DNA from: Streptomyces sp. NA02950
GTDB taxonomy: Bacteria > Actinomycetota > Actinomycetes > Streptomycetales > Streptomycetaceae
NCBI RefSeq assembly: GCF_013364155.1
Contig: NZ_CP054916.1
Location: 6,073,001 to 6,137,000, forward strand
Direction of reading: 5' to 3'
Length of the DNA: 64,000 bases
The notes beneath the pieces are model-generated. The model saw only the letters and a program-made list of their open reading frames with translations, had not been told where the DNA came from and did no database searches. Positions 47,235 through 56,449 of this stretch are shown here, in pieces; the first letter of the stretch is position 1; the number at the start of each line of letters is the position of its first letter. A program made the position numbers and the translations under genes.

Positions 47235-49198
47235 AGGGACATGTGCCTGGCTGCGTCGAGCTGACCACGACCTCCACCCGCCGGCCGACATTGATCCGGA
47301 CATACCGTTCCTTCTTCCGGCACTGTCATTACTCCGGATGCTTCCGTGTGCTGGTCACCATCGATCCCGCGTACCCGGTGAGCGACAGTGAGGCCGACTC
47401 GGTGCGCGATTTCCTCCGGGACATCCGGACGGTGGACGATCGCGTCTGCTCGGTGGTTGTCGAGGAGTTCCCGCGGCACATCGGTCTCCAAGGCGCACTG
47501 TCGGTTCTCTTCGCCCACACACGCGCGCCGGTGGGGATCCACCTCGAAGACGACTGGGAGTTCTACCGCGACGTTGACCTGAACGCGTTGATCGAGGACC
47601 TCGTCGACCAGGACAGCACTCAGATCTCCTTCGCCAGCGACCACGTCGCCCGGGGAGGAACCTTCAACCGCGACGGAGAGGTGGAGGAGGTATGCGGAAC
47701 CAGGGTCCCGCTGCGCCGGCTCACCGCGGCGAGCTGGGCGGCGAACTATCTACCGCTGGCGCCTCACGTCCACCGCACCGACCGCTGGGTTCCGACGGTC
47801 GCGAAAGCCCTGGCGGTGTCCGATCCGATCCGCTGTCCGGATGAGCGGGTCCGGGAGCATGTCATCTCGACCGCCTCCAGGGACCGCCACAACGCGCTGT
47901 GGACCAAGGAGGTCGTCGTCCGGGACATCGGGCGGGACTGGCTGCGGGCGCGTGAGGCGCACAAGGCCATCGTGCCCGGGGACACGCCCACGTGGCGGGG
48001 TTCCCTTGAACTGCCTCGCGACGGCGCCGTCCCGCTGCTGACGCGATCAGCCGGGTATCGGGCCGATGAGGCGCGCTTGCTTGGAAGCCCGCGGGCGGAT
48101 CCGGGTCGGCTCGCCGCCTCCGACGAAACGTATCCGCAGTTCCTGGAGCGGGCCCAGGGGCCCGTTGTCTGGGATGTGGACGGCCTCGCCTACGTCGATC
48201 TGTTGTGCGGTGACGGCGCCGTGATTCTCGGACACGACCACCCCGCGGTCACCCGGACGATCCGCGAGCGGACGGTGAACGGATTGTCTCTCGCGCCGGC
48301 GTCCCCGGCTCGTGTCGCCGCGGCGGGGCTCATCGCCAAGGCCGTTCCGGGCGCCGACGTCGTGCACTTCGTCCCGACGGCCACCGACGCCGTCCGGACG
48401 GCGGTCGACCTGGCCCGCCGGTTCACGGGCCGCAAAGACGTGGTAGCGGCGGGACCGGTGGCCTGGCCGGCCAATGTCCCGGACCGGGTGGTCGACCCGA
48501 CCACCGTCGCGTCGCTCGACGCTGTGCACGACGAGGAAGATTTGATCGACCTGGTCGCGGCAGACGGGGCCCGGATCGCCGGGGTGCTCGTCGCTGGGCC
48601 GCTCCACCGTCGCCTCTCCGAAGGCTTTCTGCGCAGGCTCCAGCAGGCGTGCGGGAGCAGGGGCGCCCTCCTGGTCCTCGACGAGGGTCTTACGGCTTTC
48701 CGGTTTCCCGGGGGGCTCGGCGGGTCGCACGGAGTCACCGGAGATCTTGTCTGCCTCTCGCACGGTCTGGCCTCGGGGCTGTCGGTGGCGGTCGTCACCG
48801 GGCGGGCGGACATCATGGGCCACCTGCGGGACGACGACGGCGGGAGCCGGTCCGGCGATGTCCTCCTGTTCGAGGTGATGAAGGCGAGCCTGCGCGAGTA
48901 CGGGCGCCCCGAACACTACGAACGACTGGCCGCGACCGGCCAGCGCATGCGTGAGGCCGTCGACCGTGTGGCAACCAGGAGCGGACTCGGGAACGTGGTC
49001 CACGGCCATGACCAGATGCCGTTCCTCCGCTTCACCGGAGACACCGTTCTCGACCAGAAGATCGTCAGCGAGATGGCCCGGCGAGGAGTGCTGACGCGTA
49101 CCGGTCCCAACTTCGTGAGCAGGGCACATGATCTCGACACGGTGGACGTGGTCGCGGACGCACTGACGAGGTCTCTGGCCCTCGTACGGGGATCTTAG
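47231..49198 (+). CDS. Glycosyltransferase-like domain fused to a class III aminotransferase-like domain lacking its PLP lysine
   Basis: A 655-residue two-domain protein. Residues 1 to about 270 look like a GT-A glycosyltransferase, with HLEDDWEFYRD placed like a DXD metal site. Residues from about 320 follow glutamate-1-semialdehyde-type class III aminotransferases: VVWDVDGLAYVDLLCGDGAV, GHDHPAV, and LLVLDEGLTAFRF with the PLP-pyridine Asp. Where the family has Leu-Gly-Lys-Ile-Ile-Gly-Gly-Gly, this protein has CLSHGLASG, then LSVAVVTGRADIM, so the Schiff-base Lys appears replaced by His. It may bind but not transaminate. ATG 47231 (ATGA overlap) was preferred over the open frame from 47066. 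Confidence 0.78.
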   Translation: MKGHVPGCVELTTTSTRRPTLIRTYRSFFRHCHYSGCFRVLVTIDPAYPVSDSEADSVRDFLRDIRTVDDRVCSVVVEEFPRHIGLQGALSVLFAHTRAPVGIHLEDDWEFYRDVDLNALIEDLVDQDSTQISFASDHVARGGTFNRDGEVEEVCGTRVPLRRLTAASWAANYLPLAPHVHRTDRWVPTVAKALAVSDPIRCPDERVREHVISTASRDRHNALWTKEVVVRDIGRDWLRAREAHKAIVPGDTPTWRGSLELPRDGAVPLLTRSAGYRADEARLLGSPRADPGRLAASDETYPQFLERAQGPVVWDVDGLAYVDLLCGDGAVILGHDHPAVTRTIRERTVNGLSLAPASPARVAAAGLIAKAVPGADVVHFVPTATDAVRTAVDLARRFTGRKDVVAAGPVAWPANVPDRVVDPTTVASLDAVHDEEDLIDLVAADGARIAGVLVAGPLHRRLSEGFLRRLQQACGSRGALLVLDEGLTAFRFPGGLGGSHGVTGDLVCLSHGLASGLSVAVVTGRADIMGHLRDDDGGSRSGDVLLFEVMKASLREYGRPEHYERLAATGQRMREAVDRVATRSGLGNVVHGHDQMPFLRFTGDTVLDQKIVSEMARRGVLTRTGPNFVSRAHDLDTVDVVADALTRSLALVRGS

Positions 49199-49210
49199 GC
49201 GTGGTGGGAT

Positions 49211-50044
49211 TTGTCAGTGATCAAGATGGGAGCGCTCGTGTCGGATCTGTACCTTCGTCCCGCCATCGGTACCACGATCGAACCGGAAGCCATCACGGAG
49301 CTGTGTTCGCGCCTCCGCGCGCCGGACTGTCCGCCAGAGGGAGTTGTCCGGCTCGGTGGTTGGGACCTGGAATACCGTGACCCACGCGCGTTTGCCACGA
49401 CCGTGGAACTCCTCTTCCGGGACGGTGTCTACGACGTCGACGGTCTGGTGCGGCCCGCGGTCATCGTCGATGCCGGCTCATGGCTCGGGCTCAGCGTACT
49501 GCGCTTCCGGTCTCTGTTCCCCGATGCGCGGATCCTGGCGTTCGAGCCCGATCCGGAGCTGTTCGGGGTGCTGACGAGAAACCTGGAGCGCAACGGGATA
49601 CGGAACGTGGAGGTGCACAACGCCGCCCTCGCCGACCGGGAGGGCGAACTGGAGTTCCTCGCCACCGGCAACGATGCTGGAAGCCTGCGCGTCCGATCTC
49701 CCCAAGGCCGCCTCACGACGGTGCCCACACGGACGTTGAGCGGATATGTGTCATCACCGCTATCGCTGCTCAAGCTCAACGTCGAGGGCTCTGAATGGGA
49801 CATCATCGACGAACTGGGCGACCGCCTCAGCCTTGTGGATCAGATTCTCATCGAATACCACGGATTCGGTGACCTGCCGCAGACGCTCCATCGCATTCTC
49901 GGCCGCCTCGACGAACACGGCTTCACCTACATCATCAGTCATTTCAACGAGCGGAATCGTGCCTGTGTGCCACCGCTGAGGCTCGCCGCCGACTTCCGGT
50001 ACTTCTTGCTGATCTATGCTCGACAACTCGGTACCACCGAATGA
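49211..50044 (+). CDS. FkbM-family methyltransferase
   Basis: A 277-residue FkbM-type class I methyltransferase with motif I VDAGSWLGLSVL, the acidic loop ILAFEPDPELF, and a conserved LKLNVEGSEWDII segment. FkbM members methylate hydroxyl groups of sugars and polyketides. The start is uncertain: TTG 49211 gives the longest form, while GTG 49238 has GGGAG 5 nt upstream; the recognisable domain starts well after either. Its stop overlaps the radical SAM start (ATGA at 50041). Confidence 0.85.
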   Translation: MSVIKMGALVSDLYLRPAIGTTIEPEAITELCSRLRAPDCPPEGVVRLGGWDLEYRDPRAFATTVELLFRDGVYDVDGLVRPAVIVDAGSWLGLSVLRFRSLFPDARILAFEPDPELFGVLTRNLERNGIRNVEVHNAALADREGELEFLATGNDAGSLRVRSPQGRLTTVPTRTLSGYVSSPLSLLKLNVEGSEWDIIDELGDRLSLVDQILIEYHGFGDLPQTLHRILGRLDEHGFTYIISHFNERNRACVPPLRLAADFRYFLLIYARQLGTTE

Positions 50045-50793
50045 GGTGTTCGCAGATGGGACTCTTCGCCGACCATCAACCCATGTTCGTGGAAGTCGAG
50101 ACGACCACGTACTGCAACCGACGGTGCTCCTACTGTCCGAATAGCGTGTTCGATCGTGGACTACGGGCGAACGAGGTCCAGATGCCCGAAGATCTGTTCC
50201 ACAAGATCGTGCAGGATCTGGGACGCAATCACTTCTGCAATCAGTTCAGTCCACACAACTACGGTGAACCACTGGCCGACGAGCGTATGCCGCGTCTCCT
50301 CGAGATGGCACGGCACGAGATGCCGAGGGCCCGGATCGCTCTCTACACCAATGGCGACTACCTCACACCCCAACTCTTCGAGCAGATCAGTCCCTCCGTC
50401 GACGCCTTTGTCATCACCCAGCACGGCGAGAAGATGCCACCCGGAGTCAAGGAGATATTCGATGAGTTCGGGGGATCTCATCCGAAGATTCGCTACAAGA
50501 CCTCGCAGGCGATCAAGTTGAACGCCTCCAACCGGGCCGGCCTCATCCCCATGCAGGTCAAGCGCCGCGAGGCCTGCGGCGTGGTGATGAACGAGTTGCA
50601 CATCAACGCACACGGTCAACTCATCCTGTGCTGCGAGGACTACCTCGCCCGGAAGGTCTTCGGGAACATGCGGGAGATGACGGTCGAGGAGGCGTGGTCC
50701 TCGCCGGAGCGTATGCGGGTGCACCGAGCCAACGTTCGCGGAGATTTCGCGCTGGATCAGTGCGTCACCTGCGGTTACGGCCGGATCACATGA
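50041..50793 (+). CDS. Radical SAM/SPASM-domain enzyme
   Basis: A 250-residue radical SAM protein with the [4Fe-4S] motif CNRRCSYC (Cys 25, 29, 32). A short C-terminal SPASM-like region has further Cys (EACGVVMNE, LILCCEDY, CVTCGYGR). At 250 residues it is close to small aminoglycoside/aminocyclitol radical SAM enzymes such as dehydrogenases and epimerases, and shorter than most peptide-modifying SPASM proteins. No precursor peptide gene is obvious. ATG 50041 overlaps the FkbM stop; ATG 50056 with GAGGTG upstream is an alternative. Its stop overlaps the next start by 4 bp. Confidence 0.9.
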   Translation: MRCSQMGLFADHQPMFVEVETTTYCNRRCSYCPNSVFDRGLRANEVQMPEDLFHKIVQDLGRNHFCNQFSPHNYGEPLADERMPRLLEMARHEMPRARIALYTNGDYLTPQLFEQISPSVDAFVITQHGEKMPPGVKEIFDEFGGSHPKIRYKTSQAIKLNASNRAGLIPMQVKRREACGVVMNELHINAHGQLILCCEDYLARKVFGNMREMTVEEAWSSPERMRVHRANVRGDFALDQCVTCGYGRIT

Positions 50794-51569
50794 TCCCCGG
50801 GACCTCCTGCGAGCGGGTGGTGGCCCTCTCGCCGCATTTCGACGACGCGGTGCTGTCCGTCGGCGGCCTTCTCGGGACCCTGGCCGGTCGCGCCGTCGTC
50901 GTCACCATCCACGGTGGCCCTCCCCCGGATGGACCCCCGTCCGACTGGGACCGGCTATGCGGATTCGGTTCCGGTGCCGCGGCGGCATCGGCCAGAGAGG
51001 AGGAGGACCGCGTCGCATGCGGCGTCATCGGCGCGGAAGCCAGACATCTGTCCTACCCGGACGGCGCCTACGGCGCGCCCGCGTCCGTCGATGAGCTGAC
51101 GGACGCGCTCGAGGCGTATGTCACCGAGGACACTCTGGTGCTCGTCCCGGCCGGTCTCTGCCGTCACGCGGATCACCACCGCACCAGGGACGCGGCCCTT
51201 GGGACACTGGCGGCGCTGGGCGTGGGCCAGGCATGGCTGTACGCCGACCAACCGTACGCGAGCCGGTCGGGCCACTGGGCCGGGCCCGGCGCGAAAACGC
51301 TGGTCGACGAGGTGTGGCGGGAACGACTGGCGCCGGTTGTCGAGGATTTCGGCCTTCCAGAGGCGCGGACCCTTCGCCTCACGGCCGAGATGTGGGCGGT
51401 GAAGCACCGCGCGGTCCTGGCGTACGCGTCCCAACTGGGGCCGCTGGCAACGTACGCCGGCCATTTTCTCGCCTTCGACGGGCCCTTGCGAACCGAACTC
51501 ATCTGGCGGGTTGGAGTGCGGCCGATGCCATCGCGCCGTGCCACAGCGGGAATAACAGGCGGAACGTGA
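50790..51569 (+). CDS. PIG-L-family N-acetyl-sugar deacetylase
   Basis: A 259-residue PIG-L/LmbE protein with the zinc and catalytic motif SPHFDDAVLS near the N-terminus and a second metal motif RHADHHRTRD. The family removes acetyl groups from GlcNAc units, as in MshB, glycopeptide and aminoglycoside pathways. With a DXD glycosyltransferase directly after it, a transfer of GlcNAc followed by deacetylation is likely. The ATG at 50790 overlaps the radical SAM stop (ATGA); the frame open from 50628 is not used. Confidence 0.9.
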   Translation: MIPGTSCERVVALSPHFDDAVLSVGGLLGTLAGRAVVVTIHGGPPPDGPPSDWDRLCGFGSGAAAASAREEEDRVACGVIGAEARHLSYPDGAYGAPASVDELTDALEAYVTEDTLVLVPAGLCRHADHHRTRDAALGTLAALGVGQAWLYADQPYASRSGHWAGPGAKTLVDEVWRERLAPVVEDFGLPEARTLRLTAEMWAVKHRAVLAYASQLGPLATYAGHFLAFDGPLRTELIWRVGVRPMPSRRATAGITGGT

Positions 51570-52315
51570 ACATCTTCTTCTACTGGTCCGGTCAGGAATT
51601 CGATTTCAGCAATTATCTTGCCGTCGCGTCCGCCGCACGTCACACGTCCGGCGCGGACGTCGTCGTGGTGGTGGACGAGCGCCCGGTGGACAACGTTCAT
51701 TTCCGAAGGGTCGAGCGACTCCCCGGGGTGACGGTGGAACCCCTGAGCCTCGCTTCGCTGGTGTCGCCGGAATTGCGGCTTCTCTACCACCGCATGCGCT
51801 TCGTGGCGCACCGTTCGGACCTCGTGAGGCTCGCACTGCTCGCCAAGTACGGCGGGATGTATCTCGATACGGACACGCTGACCGCCGGTGACCTCAGCCG
51901 GACGCCCGAGGTCCTGCTACTGGAGGACGGCAAGATCGTCTACCTCGGCTGCTTCGCCCTGCCCGCGGGGCACCCGGTGCTGACCGCCACGCTGGCCGCC
52001 CTGGAGGCCATGCCAGAGGCCGACCTGGATGTCTACCAGAGCATTATTCATCTCTGGACACGCATCGTGCGACAACGCTCACCCACAGTGGAGTTTGGTG
52101 ATCACGATGCTTACTTTCCTGTACACTGGAAAAATTGGGAGGACGTGTTCACCGAGCGACGACCAGTGGACTCCATCCAGGTCCTGCACCACTACGGCTA
52201 CTACAGTCGACAGTACACACGTACGATGGATGAAGAGTGGGTCAACAGCAACGACTGTCTGTTCAGTGATCTCGCTCGGCCCCTCTTGCGTGACCTGCGC
52301 CGCCTGGGCTGGTAG
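51566..52315 (+). CDS. DXD-motif glycosyltransferase (GT32-like)
   Basis: A 249-residue protein of the 'glycosyltransferase sugar-binding region containing DXD motif' family. FVAHRSDLVRLALLAKYGG leads into MYLDTDTLT, whose DTD binds the metal and UDP-sugar. The N-terminus FFYWSGQEFDF is usual for the group. The GTG start overlaps the PIG-L stop (GTGA). It is the last gene of the tightly coupled run that began near 40.8 kb. The acceptor is unknown. Confidence 0.88.
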   Translation: MNIFFYWSGQEFDFSNYLAVASAARHTSGADVVVVVDERPVDNVHFRRVERLPGVTVEPLSLASLVSPELRLLYHRMRFVAHRSDLVRLALLAKYGGMYLDTDTLTAGDLSRTPEVLLLEDGKIVYLGCFALPAGHPVLTATLAALEAMPEADLDVYQSIIHLWTRIVRQRSPTVEFGDHDAYFPVHWKNWEDVFTERRPVDSIQVLHHYGYYSRQYTRTMDEEWVNSNDCLFSDLARPLLRDLRRLGW

Positions 52316-52420
52316 GACGAGTCGGTCAGTCTCCTGTTTCCGGTGTGTGAGCAGGAGGGATAGTCTGTCCCCAAGGATGCGCCGGGGGACCGGCGAACGG
52401 CGGACAGTTATGAGGGCGAA

Positions 52421-53986
52421 GTGAGCAACGGCAGTTTCATCTCGGCCACGATTCCATACGTGAATGCCCGACCTCATCTGGGGCATGCGCTGGAGTACGT
52501 TCAGGCGGACTGCTTCGCCCGCTTCCAGCGCTTGCAGGGGCGCGATGTCTTCTTCCTCACCGGCTCGGATGAAAACAGCCTGAAAAACGTCATTGCCGCT
52601 GAGGCCGAGGGAATTTCGACGCGGGAGCTCGTAGATCGGAACGTCGCTTACTTTCAGGACCTGATCGAACAGCTGAAGCTGAGCAAGGACGACTTCATCC
52701 GGACGAGTGTCGACCAGCGCCACATTGAGGGAGCGACCCGGGTCTGGGAGTTGATTGCCGCCAATGGGGACATCTACAAGAGGTCCTACGAGGGACTCTA
52801 CTGCGTCGGCTGCGAGCAGTTCTACTCGCCTGCGGAGCTGGTAGACGGTAACTGCCCGGAGCACCTTGTTCCGCCGGAGCTGGTCAGCGAGGAGAACTAC
52901 TTCTTCCGGCTCTCCCGTTATCAGAATCAGCTTTTGGACGCGTTCAAGAGCGGCGAGCTGCGGGTGGTACCGAAGAGCCGTTACAACGAGGTCGTGAGCT
53001 TCGTCGAGTCCGGGCTCATGGATATCAGCATTTCCCGTTCCACCGAGCGTGCGCGGGGCTGGGGCATCCCGGTGCCGGGCGATCCGAGCCAGGTGATCTA
53101 CGTCTGGATCGACGCCCTCACCAACTACATCACCGCTCTGGGATGGGCTGCGGGGGACGACCTCTACAAGCGTTATTGGGAGGAGGCGGACTCCCGCACC
53201 CACGTCCTCGGCAAAGGAGTTACGCGCTTCCACTCGGTCTATTGGCCGGCGATGCTGATGTCGGCCGGTCTCCCGCTGCCCACGGAGACGGTCGTCCACG
53301 GTTACATCACGGCCAACGGCCGGAAACTCAGCAAGTCGCTGGGGAACGCGGTCGATCCCGTGGGAGTGATCGACAAGTACGGCATCGACGCGGTGCGGTA
53401 CGCGTTGCTCGCTGATCTCTCGCCGTTCGAGGACGGGGATTTCAATGAGGAGCGGCTCGTCCAGCGCTACACCACGGATCTGGCCAACGGTCTCGGAAAT
53501 CTGGTGAGCCGTGTGGCCTCCATGATCGGACGTTATCGGGACGGCACGATTCCGCAGGCCGCGGGCGAGCTCGAGGAGCAGGACGAGCGGCTTGCCCGAC
53601 AGGTGGCGGAGAGCGTTGAGGGGGTGGTGACGGCGATGAGCCGCTACGACCACCGTGAGGCGCTGAGTCACGTGGGCGACCTGATCCGTGCCTCGAACTC
53701 CTATGTCGACAGCAATGCGCCATGGCACCTTGCCAAGGCCGCGGCCGCGGGCGACGAGACGGCGTCCGCCCGTATGGACACCGTTTTCCTGTACCTCACA
53801 GGTGCCATCCGTCAACTGGGCCTGTTGTTGCTGCCCTTCCTGCCGACGTCGGCGGAGGAGATCCTCAAGGTGGTGGGCGAGGAGAGCCATCGCCTCGCCG
53901 AGCCCTCGGCCTGGCTCGACGGCCTCCCGGGCAGGGCAATTGAGAGGCCCGAGCCGATCTTCCCTCGACTGGATGTGGTGGCCTGA
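52421..53986 (+). CDS. metG: Methionyl-tRNA synthetase
   Basis: A 521-residue class I synthetase. The HIGH motif is PHLGHAL (His 19 to His 22) and KMSKS reads RKLSKSLGN (about residues 301-309). A zinc-knuckle insertion has YCVGCEQFYSPAELVDGNC; VIYVWIDALTNYI is characteristic of MetRS, and an anticodon-binding helical domain ends the protein without a C-terminal dimerisation domain. It charges tRNA-Met. It sits inside the island after a 105-bp gap, so it may be a resistant or cluster-specific second copy rather than the housekeeping gene; the latter cannot be excluded. GTG start with GAGGGCGAA upstream. Confidence 0.92.
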   Translation: MSNGSFISATIPYVNARPHLGHALEYVQADCFARFQRLQGRDVFFLTGSDENSLKNVIAAEAEGISTRELVDRNVAYFQDLIEQLKLSKDDFIRTSVDQRHIEGATRVWELIAANGDIYKRSYEGLYCVGCEQFYSPAELVDGNCPEHLVPPELVSEENYFFRLSRYQNQLLDAFKSGELRVVPKSRYNEVVSFVESGLMDISISRSTERARGWGIPVPGDPSQVIYVWIDALTNYITALGWAAGDDLYKRYWEEADSRTHVLGKGVTRFHSVYWPAMLMSAGLPLPTETVVHGYITANGRKLSKSLGNAVDPVGVIDKYGIDAVRYALLADLSPFEDGDFNEERLVQRYTTDLANGLGNLVSRVASMIGRYRDGTIPQAAGELEEQDERLARQVAESVEGVVTAMSRYDHREALSHVGDLIRASNSYVDSNAPWHLAKAAAAGDETASARMDTVFLYLTGAIRQLGLLLLPFLPTSAEEILKVVGEESHRLAEPSAWLDGLPGRAIERPEPIFPRLDVVA

Positions 53987-54121
53987 CCGCCGGCAGAAGC
54001 CCGAGGCGGCTACGTGTGGGCGGGCACGGACGTGACGGCGCGTGCTGGTCTTCTGCGCCGGTTCTTGTAGAACCTGCTCGTCTTCTGGCTTGGATGCGAC
54101 CGGGTTCGTTGGACCGTTCGA

Positions 54122-55099
54122 TCAGCGGGCCCCGGCCCGCCACAGGTCGAGCACCGCTCGTTCTCTGGCTGGGCTGAGACCTGACTTGCGTTCACGGTGG
54201 GAGCCGAGTGCTCGTTCCCACGCAAGCGCGGCGCGAGCGGTGTCGGCCAGTGCGCGAAGCCTGAGGCCGTTGTTGAGCGTCGGCAGCGGATCTCGAGCCA
54301 TGAGTCCGGCATCGTCCGGGCGGCGCACCCACAGAGGCAGGGAATCCTGTCCGGACCATGGCACCACTCCGGCCGAGTGCAGGAACTCCTGTGGAACCCA
54401 GACCAGTTCGCTGGGGACATCCAGCGCCGCCGCCATACTCCCAAGCGCGCTTCCTATGCCTACCGGCGTCCCGACGGCGTCGAACGTGCCGGACCGCCGC
54501 CGCTCGGCGGACTCAACGAGCCATTCCGCGAGGTCCCTGACGTCGATCCATTGGATGAGATCCTCCGGTCTGCCCGGCGCGAGGACGGTGCCGCCCCTGG
54601 CGAGTCGCTCCGGCCAGTATCCGAATCTGTCCGAGGGGTCCCCCCAGCCCGCGATCAGTCCCGGCCGGACGATGAGGGCCCGAGTGCCGAACCGCAGTCT
54701 CACCGCCTGCTCCGATGCCAGCTTGGACGGGGCGTACGGACCGCCTCCATCGGGTGCGATGAGTTCCGCGTCCGTGGTGGCACCGGGTGTGGACCGATCG
54801 CGATAGACGAGGCATGTCGAGACGAACGTCCAGTGCCCCGCCCTGTCATACATCCGATCGGTGAGCAGCCGGACCCCCCGATACGGGCGGCGCGCGACAT
54901 CGATCACCGCGTCGAACGTTCCCCGGAGCTGTGGGTCCGGATCGGGAACACTCCAGTCGACCCGTACATGGGTCGCTCCGGGCGGGGGGTCGCCGGACGT
55001 GCCCCGAGTCAGGCAGACGACCTCATGACCACGAGCCAGCGCAATCTCGGCCACCGCACGCGACAGGAAGGCCGTTCCTCCTATGACCAGTACACGCAC
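54122..55099 (-). CDS. NAD-dependent epimerase/dehydratase-type reductase (extended SDR)
   Basis: A 325-residue extended short-chain dehydrogenase. The Rossmann motif is VLVIGGTAFLSRAVAE (the third Gly is Ser), and the catalytic Tyr/Lys pair is in GPYAPSKLASEQAV. It resembles nucleotide-sugar epimerases and reductases of natural product clusters. GTG 55099 follows GGAGAGAGG; the frame open to 55198 is upstream DNA. It is the only island gene on the minus strand, convergent with metG and divergent from the methyltransferase at 55307. Confidence 0.86.
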   Translation of the reverse strand: MRVLVIGGTAFLSRAVAEIALARGHEVVCLTRGTSGDPPPGATHVRVDWSVPDPDPQLRGTFDAVIDVARRPYRGVRLLTDRMYDRAGHWTFVSTCLVYRDRSTPGATTDAELIAPDGGGPYAPSKLASEQAVRLRFGTRALIVRPGLIAGWGDPSDRFGYWPERLARGGTVLAPGRPEDLIQWIDVRDLAEWLVESAERRRSGTFDAVGTPVGIGSALGSMAAALDVPSELVWVPQEFLHSAGVVPWSGQDSLPLWVRRPDDAGLMARDPLPTLNNGLRLRALADTARAALAWERALGSHRERKSGLSPARERAVLDLWRAGAR

Positions 55100-55166
55100 G
55101 CCACTTGCCTCTCTCCGGGGTTGGTACGGCGTCGTCGATCGCAGCGTCGGCGGGCAAACTCCTGGC

Positions 55167-55195
55167 TTGCATGACGGCTGACGCAATATTACGAT
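55167..55195 (+). promoter_or_regulatory. Sigma-70-type promoter of the 55307 gene
   Basis: TTGCAT (55167-55172), a 17-bp spacer and TACGAT (55190-55195). The 12-mer ATTACGATCATG that spans the -10 recurs in the promoter at 56450-56478. Confidence 0.6.
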
Positions 55196-55306
55196 CATGC
55201 GCCTAGGCGTGGCACACCCCCTTCTCAGTTCGGAGAGTTCAAGAGCTGCGATCTTGAAAGGCCGCAGTTCAGCCCACCCGTCCTTTCGTCAGAGGGAGTG
55301 GCCCCG

Positions 55307-56437
55307 GTGAGCAGGCGGCAAGTCGTTCGCTGGACCGAAGCCGATGAAGATCGGTCCGCTCGTTGGTGTTCCGAGGGCGGGACGCCGCCGCCGGAGCATG
55401 TGGTCATCGCGGACGAGCGCATGACGGCCGACACTGCCTACCGCTTGGCTTGCGATGGCACCGCGCTGTTGTGGCGCGACGACTTCCAGAGTGCTCGCGC
55501 ACTGCTGCGGGAGATGAAGCAACGCGCTGACCAAGCGCTGCGGCGCCGGAAGCTGAGCCAGTCGCCGAGTGAAGCGTTCTGCCAGTATCGCCAGGCGCGG
55601 TCCGAACGCGCGGACACACTCGGGATGTTGCTGGTGCCGTTCGAGCGTAACGGTGTTATTCCCCTGCGGCGGGCGCCCGATGTGCAGCAAGCCTGTAGGG
55701 AGGCGTACGGCCCGGGAGACGAACCGTTCGTGGCCTCGCTCCGAGAATTGCTGCATCTGATCTGGGCGCATGAGCAACGCCAGAAGGGCTTTGAGGTTCC
55801 GGCGCTGGGGGACCGCATCCATCCGCATTACGGTGTGTTCACGCCGGTGCTGCGAGGCGAGTACATGGACCTGGTGGCCGAGGCGCCGTTGCCCTCGCGG
55901 ACGCTGGCGTTCGATGTCGGCACGGGCACCGGTGTACTCACTGCGATCCTGGCCCGCCGGGGCGTCAAGCGAATCGTGGCGACGGATCAGGAGCCGCGCG
56001 CCCTTGCCTGCGCGCAGGAGAACCTCACCCGGCTGGGGCTGGCCGACCGGGTGGAATTCATGCAGACGGACCTCTTTCCCCCGGGGCGCGCCGCGCTCGT
56101 GGTGTGCAACCCGCCGTGGGTTCCGGGGCAGCCGCACTCTCCCGTGGAGCGTGCGATGTTCGACCCGGAAAGCCGGATGCTGCGAGGCTTCCTCAGCGGT
56201 CTGGCAGCGCACTTGGAGCCGGGTGGTGAGGGCTGGCTGGTGATCTCGGACTTCGCCGAGCACGTTGGGCTGCGACCGCGCGCTGAGTTGCTCGCGGCCT
56301 TCGACGCGGCGGGATTGAAGGTCGTGGCGCGGACGGATGTCAGGCCGAGAGCTCCCCATGTCTCGGATGACAGCGATCCGTTCCCCGCGGTGAGCGCGGT
56401 GGAAGTGACATCGCTCTGGCGTCTCACCCTTCGCTGA
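55307..56437 (+). CDS. Class I SAM-dependent methyltransferase with NPPW motif
   Basis: A 376-residue protein. The C-terminal catalytic half has motif I LAFDVGTGTGVLTAILARRG, RIVATDQEPRAL and the amide/amine-methylating motif VVCNPPWVPG, as in PrmC/HemK and other NPPY/W enzymes that methylate planar nitrogen. The N-terminal half of about 170 residues is helical, Arg-rich and unrecognised. GTG 55307 was chosen over GTG 55298 because GGGAG then has normal spacing. Target protein, RNA or small molecule is unknown. Confidence 0.85.
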   Translation: MSRRQVVRWTEADEDRSARWCSEGGTPPPEHVVIADERMTADTAYRLACDGTALLWRDDFQSARALLREMKQRADQALRRRKLSQSPSEAFCQYRQARSERADTLGMLLVPFERNGVIPLRRAPDVQQACREAYGPGDEPFVASLRELLHLIWAHEQRQKGFEVPALGDRIHPHYGVFTPVLRGEYMDLVAEAPLPSRTLAFDVGTGTGVLTAILARRGVKRIVATDQEPRALACAQENLTRLGLADRVEFMQTDLFPPGRAALVVCNPPWVPGQPHSPVERAMFDPESRMLRGFLSGLAAHLEPGGEGWLVISDFAEHVGLRPRAELLAAFDAAGLKVVARTDVRPRAPHVSDDSDPFPAVSAVEVTSLWRLTLR

Positions 56438-56449
56438 ATTTCGGGTGCC

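Noticed and set aside
52316..52420. Possible T-box leader before metG or before the other synthetase-like genes.
   Set aside because: The leaders are short and I see no T-box core or terminator/antiterminator pair.
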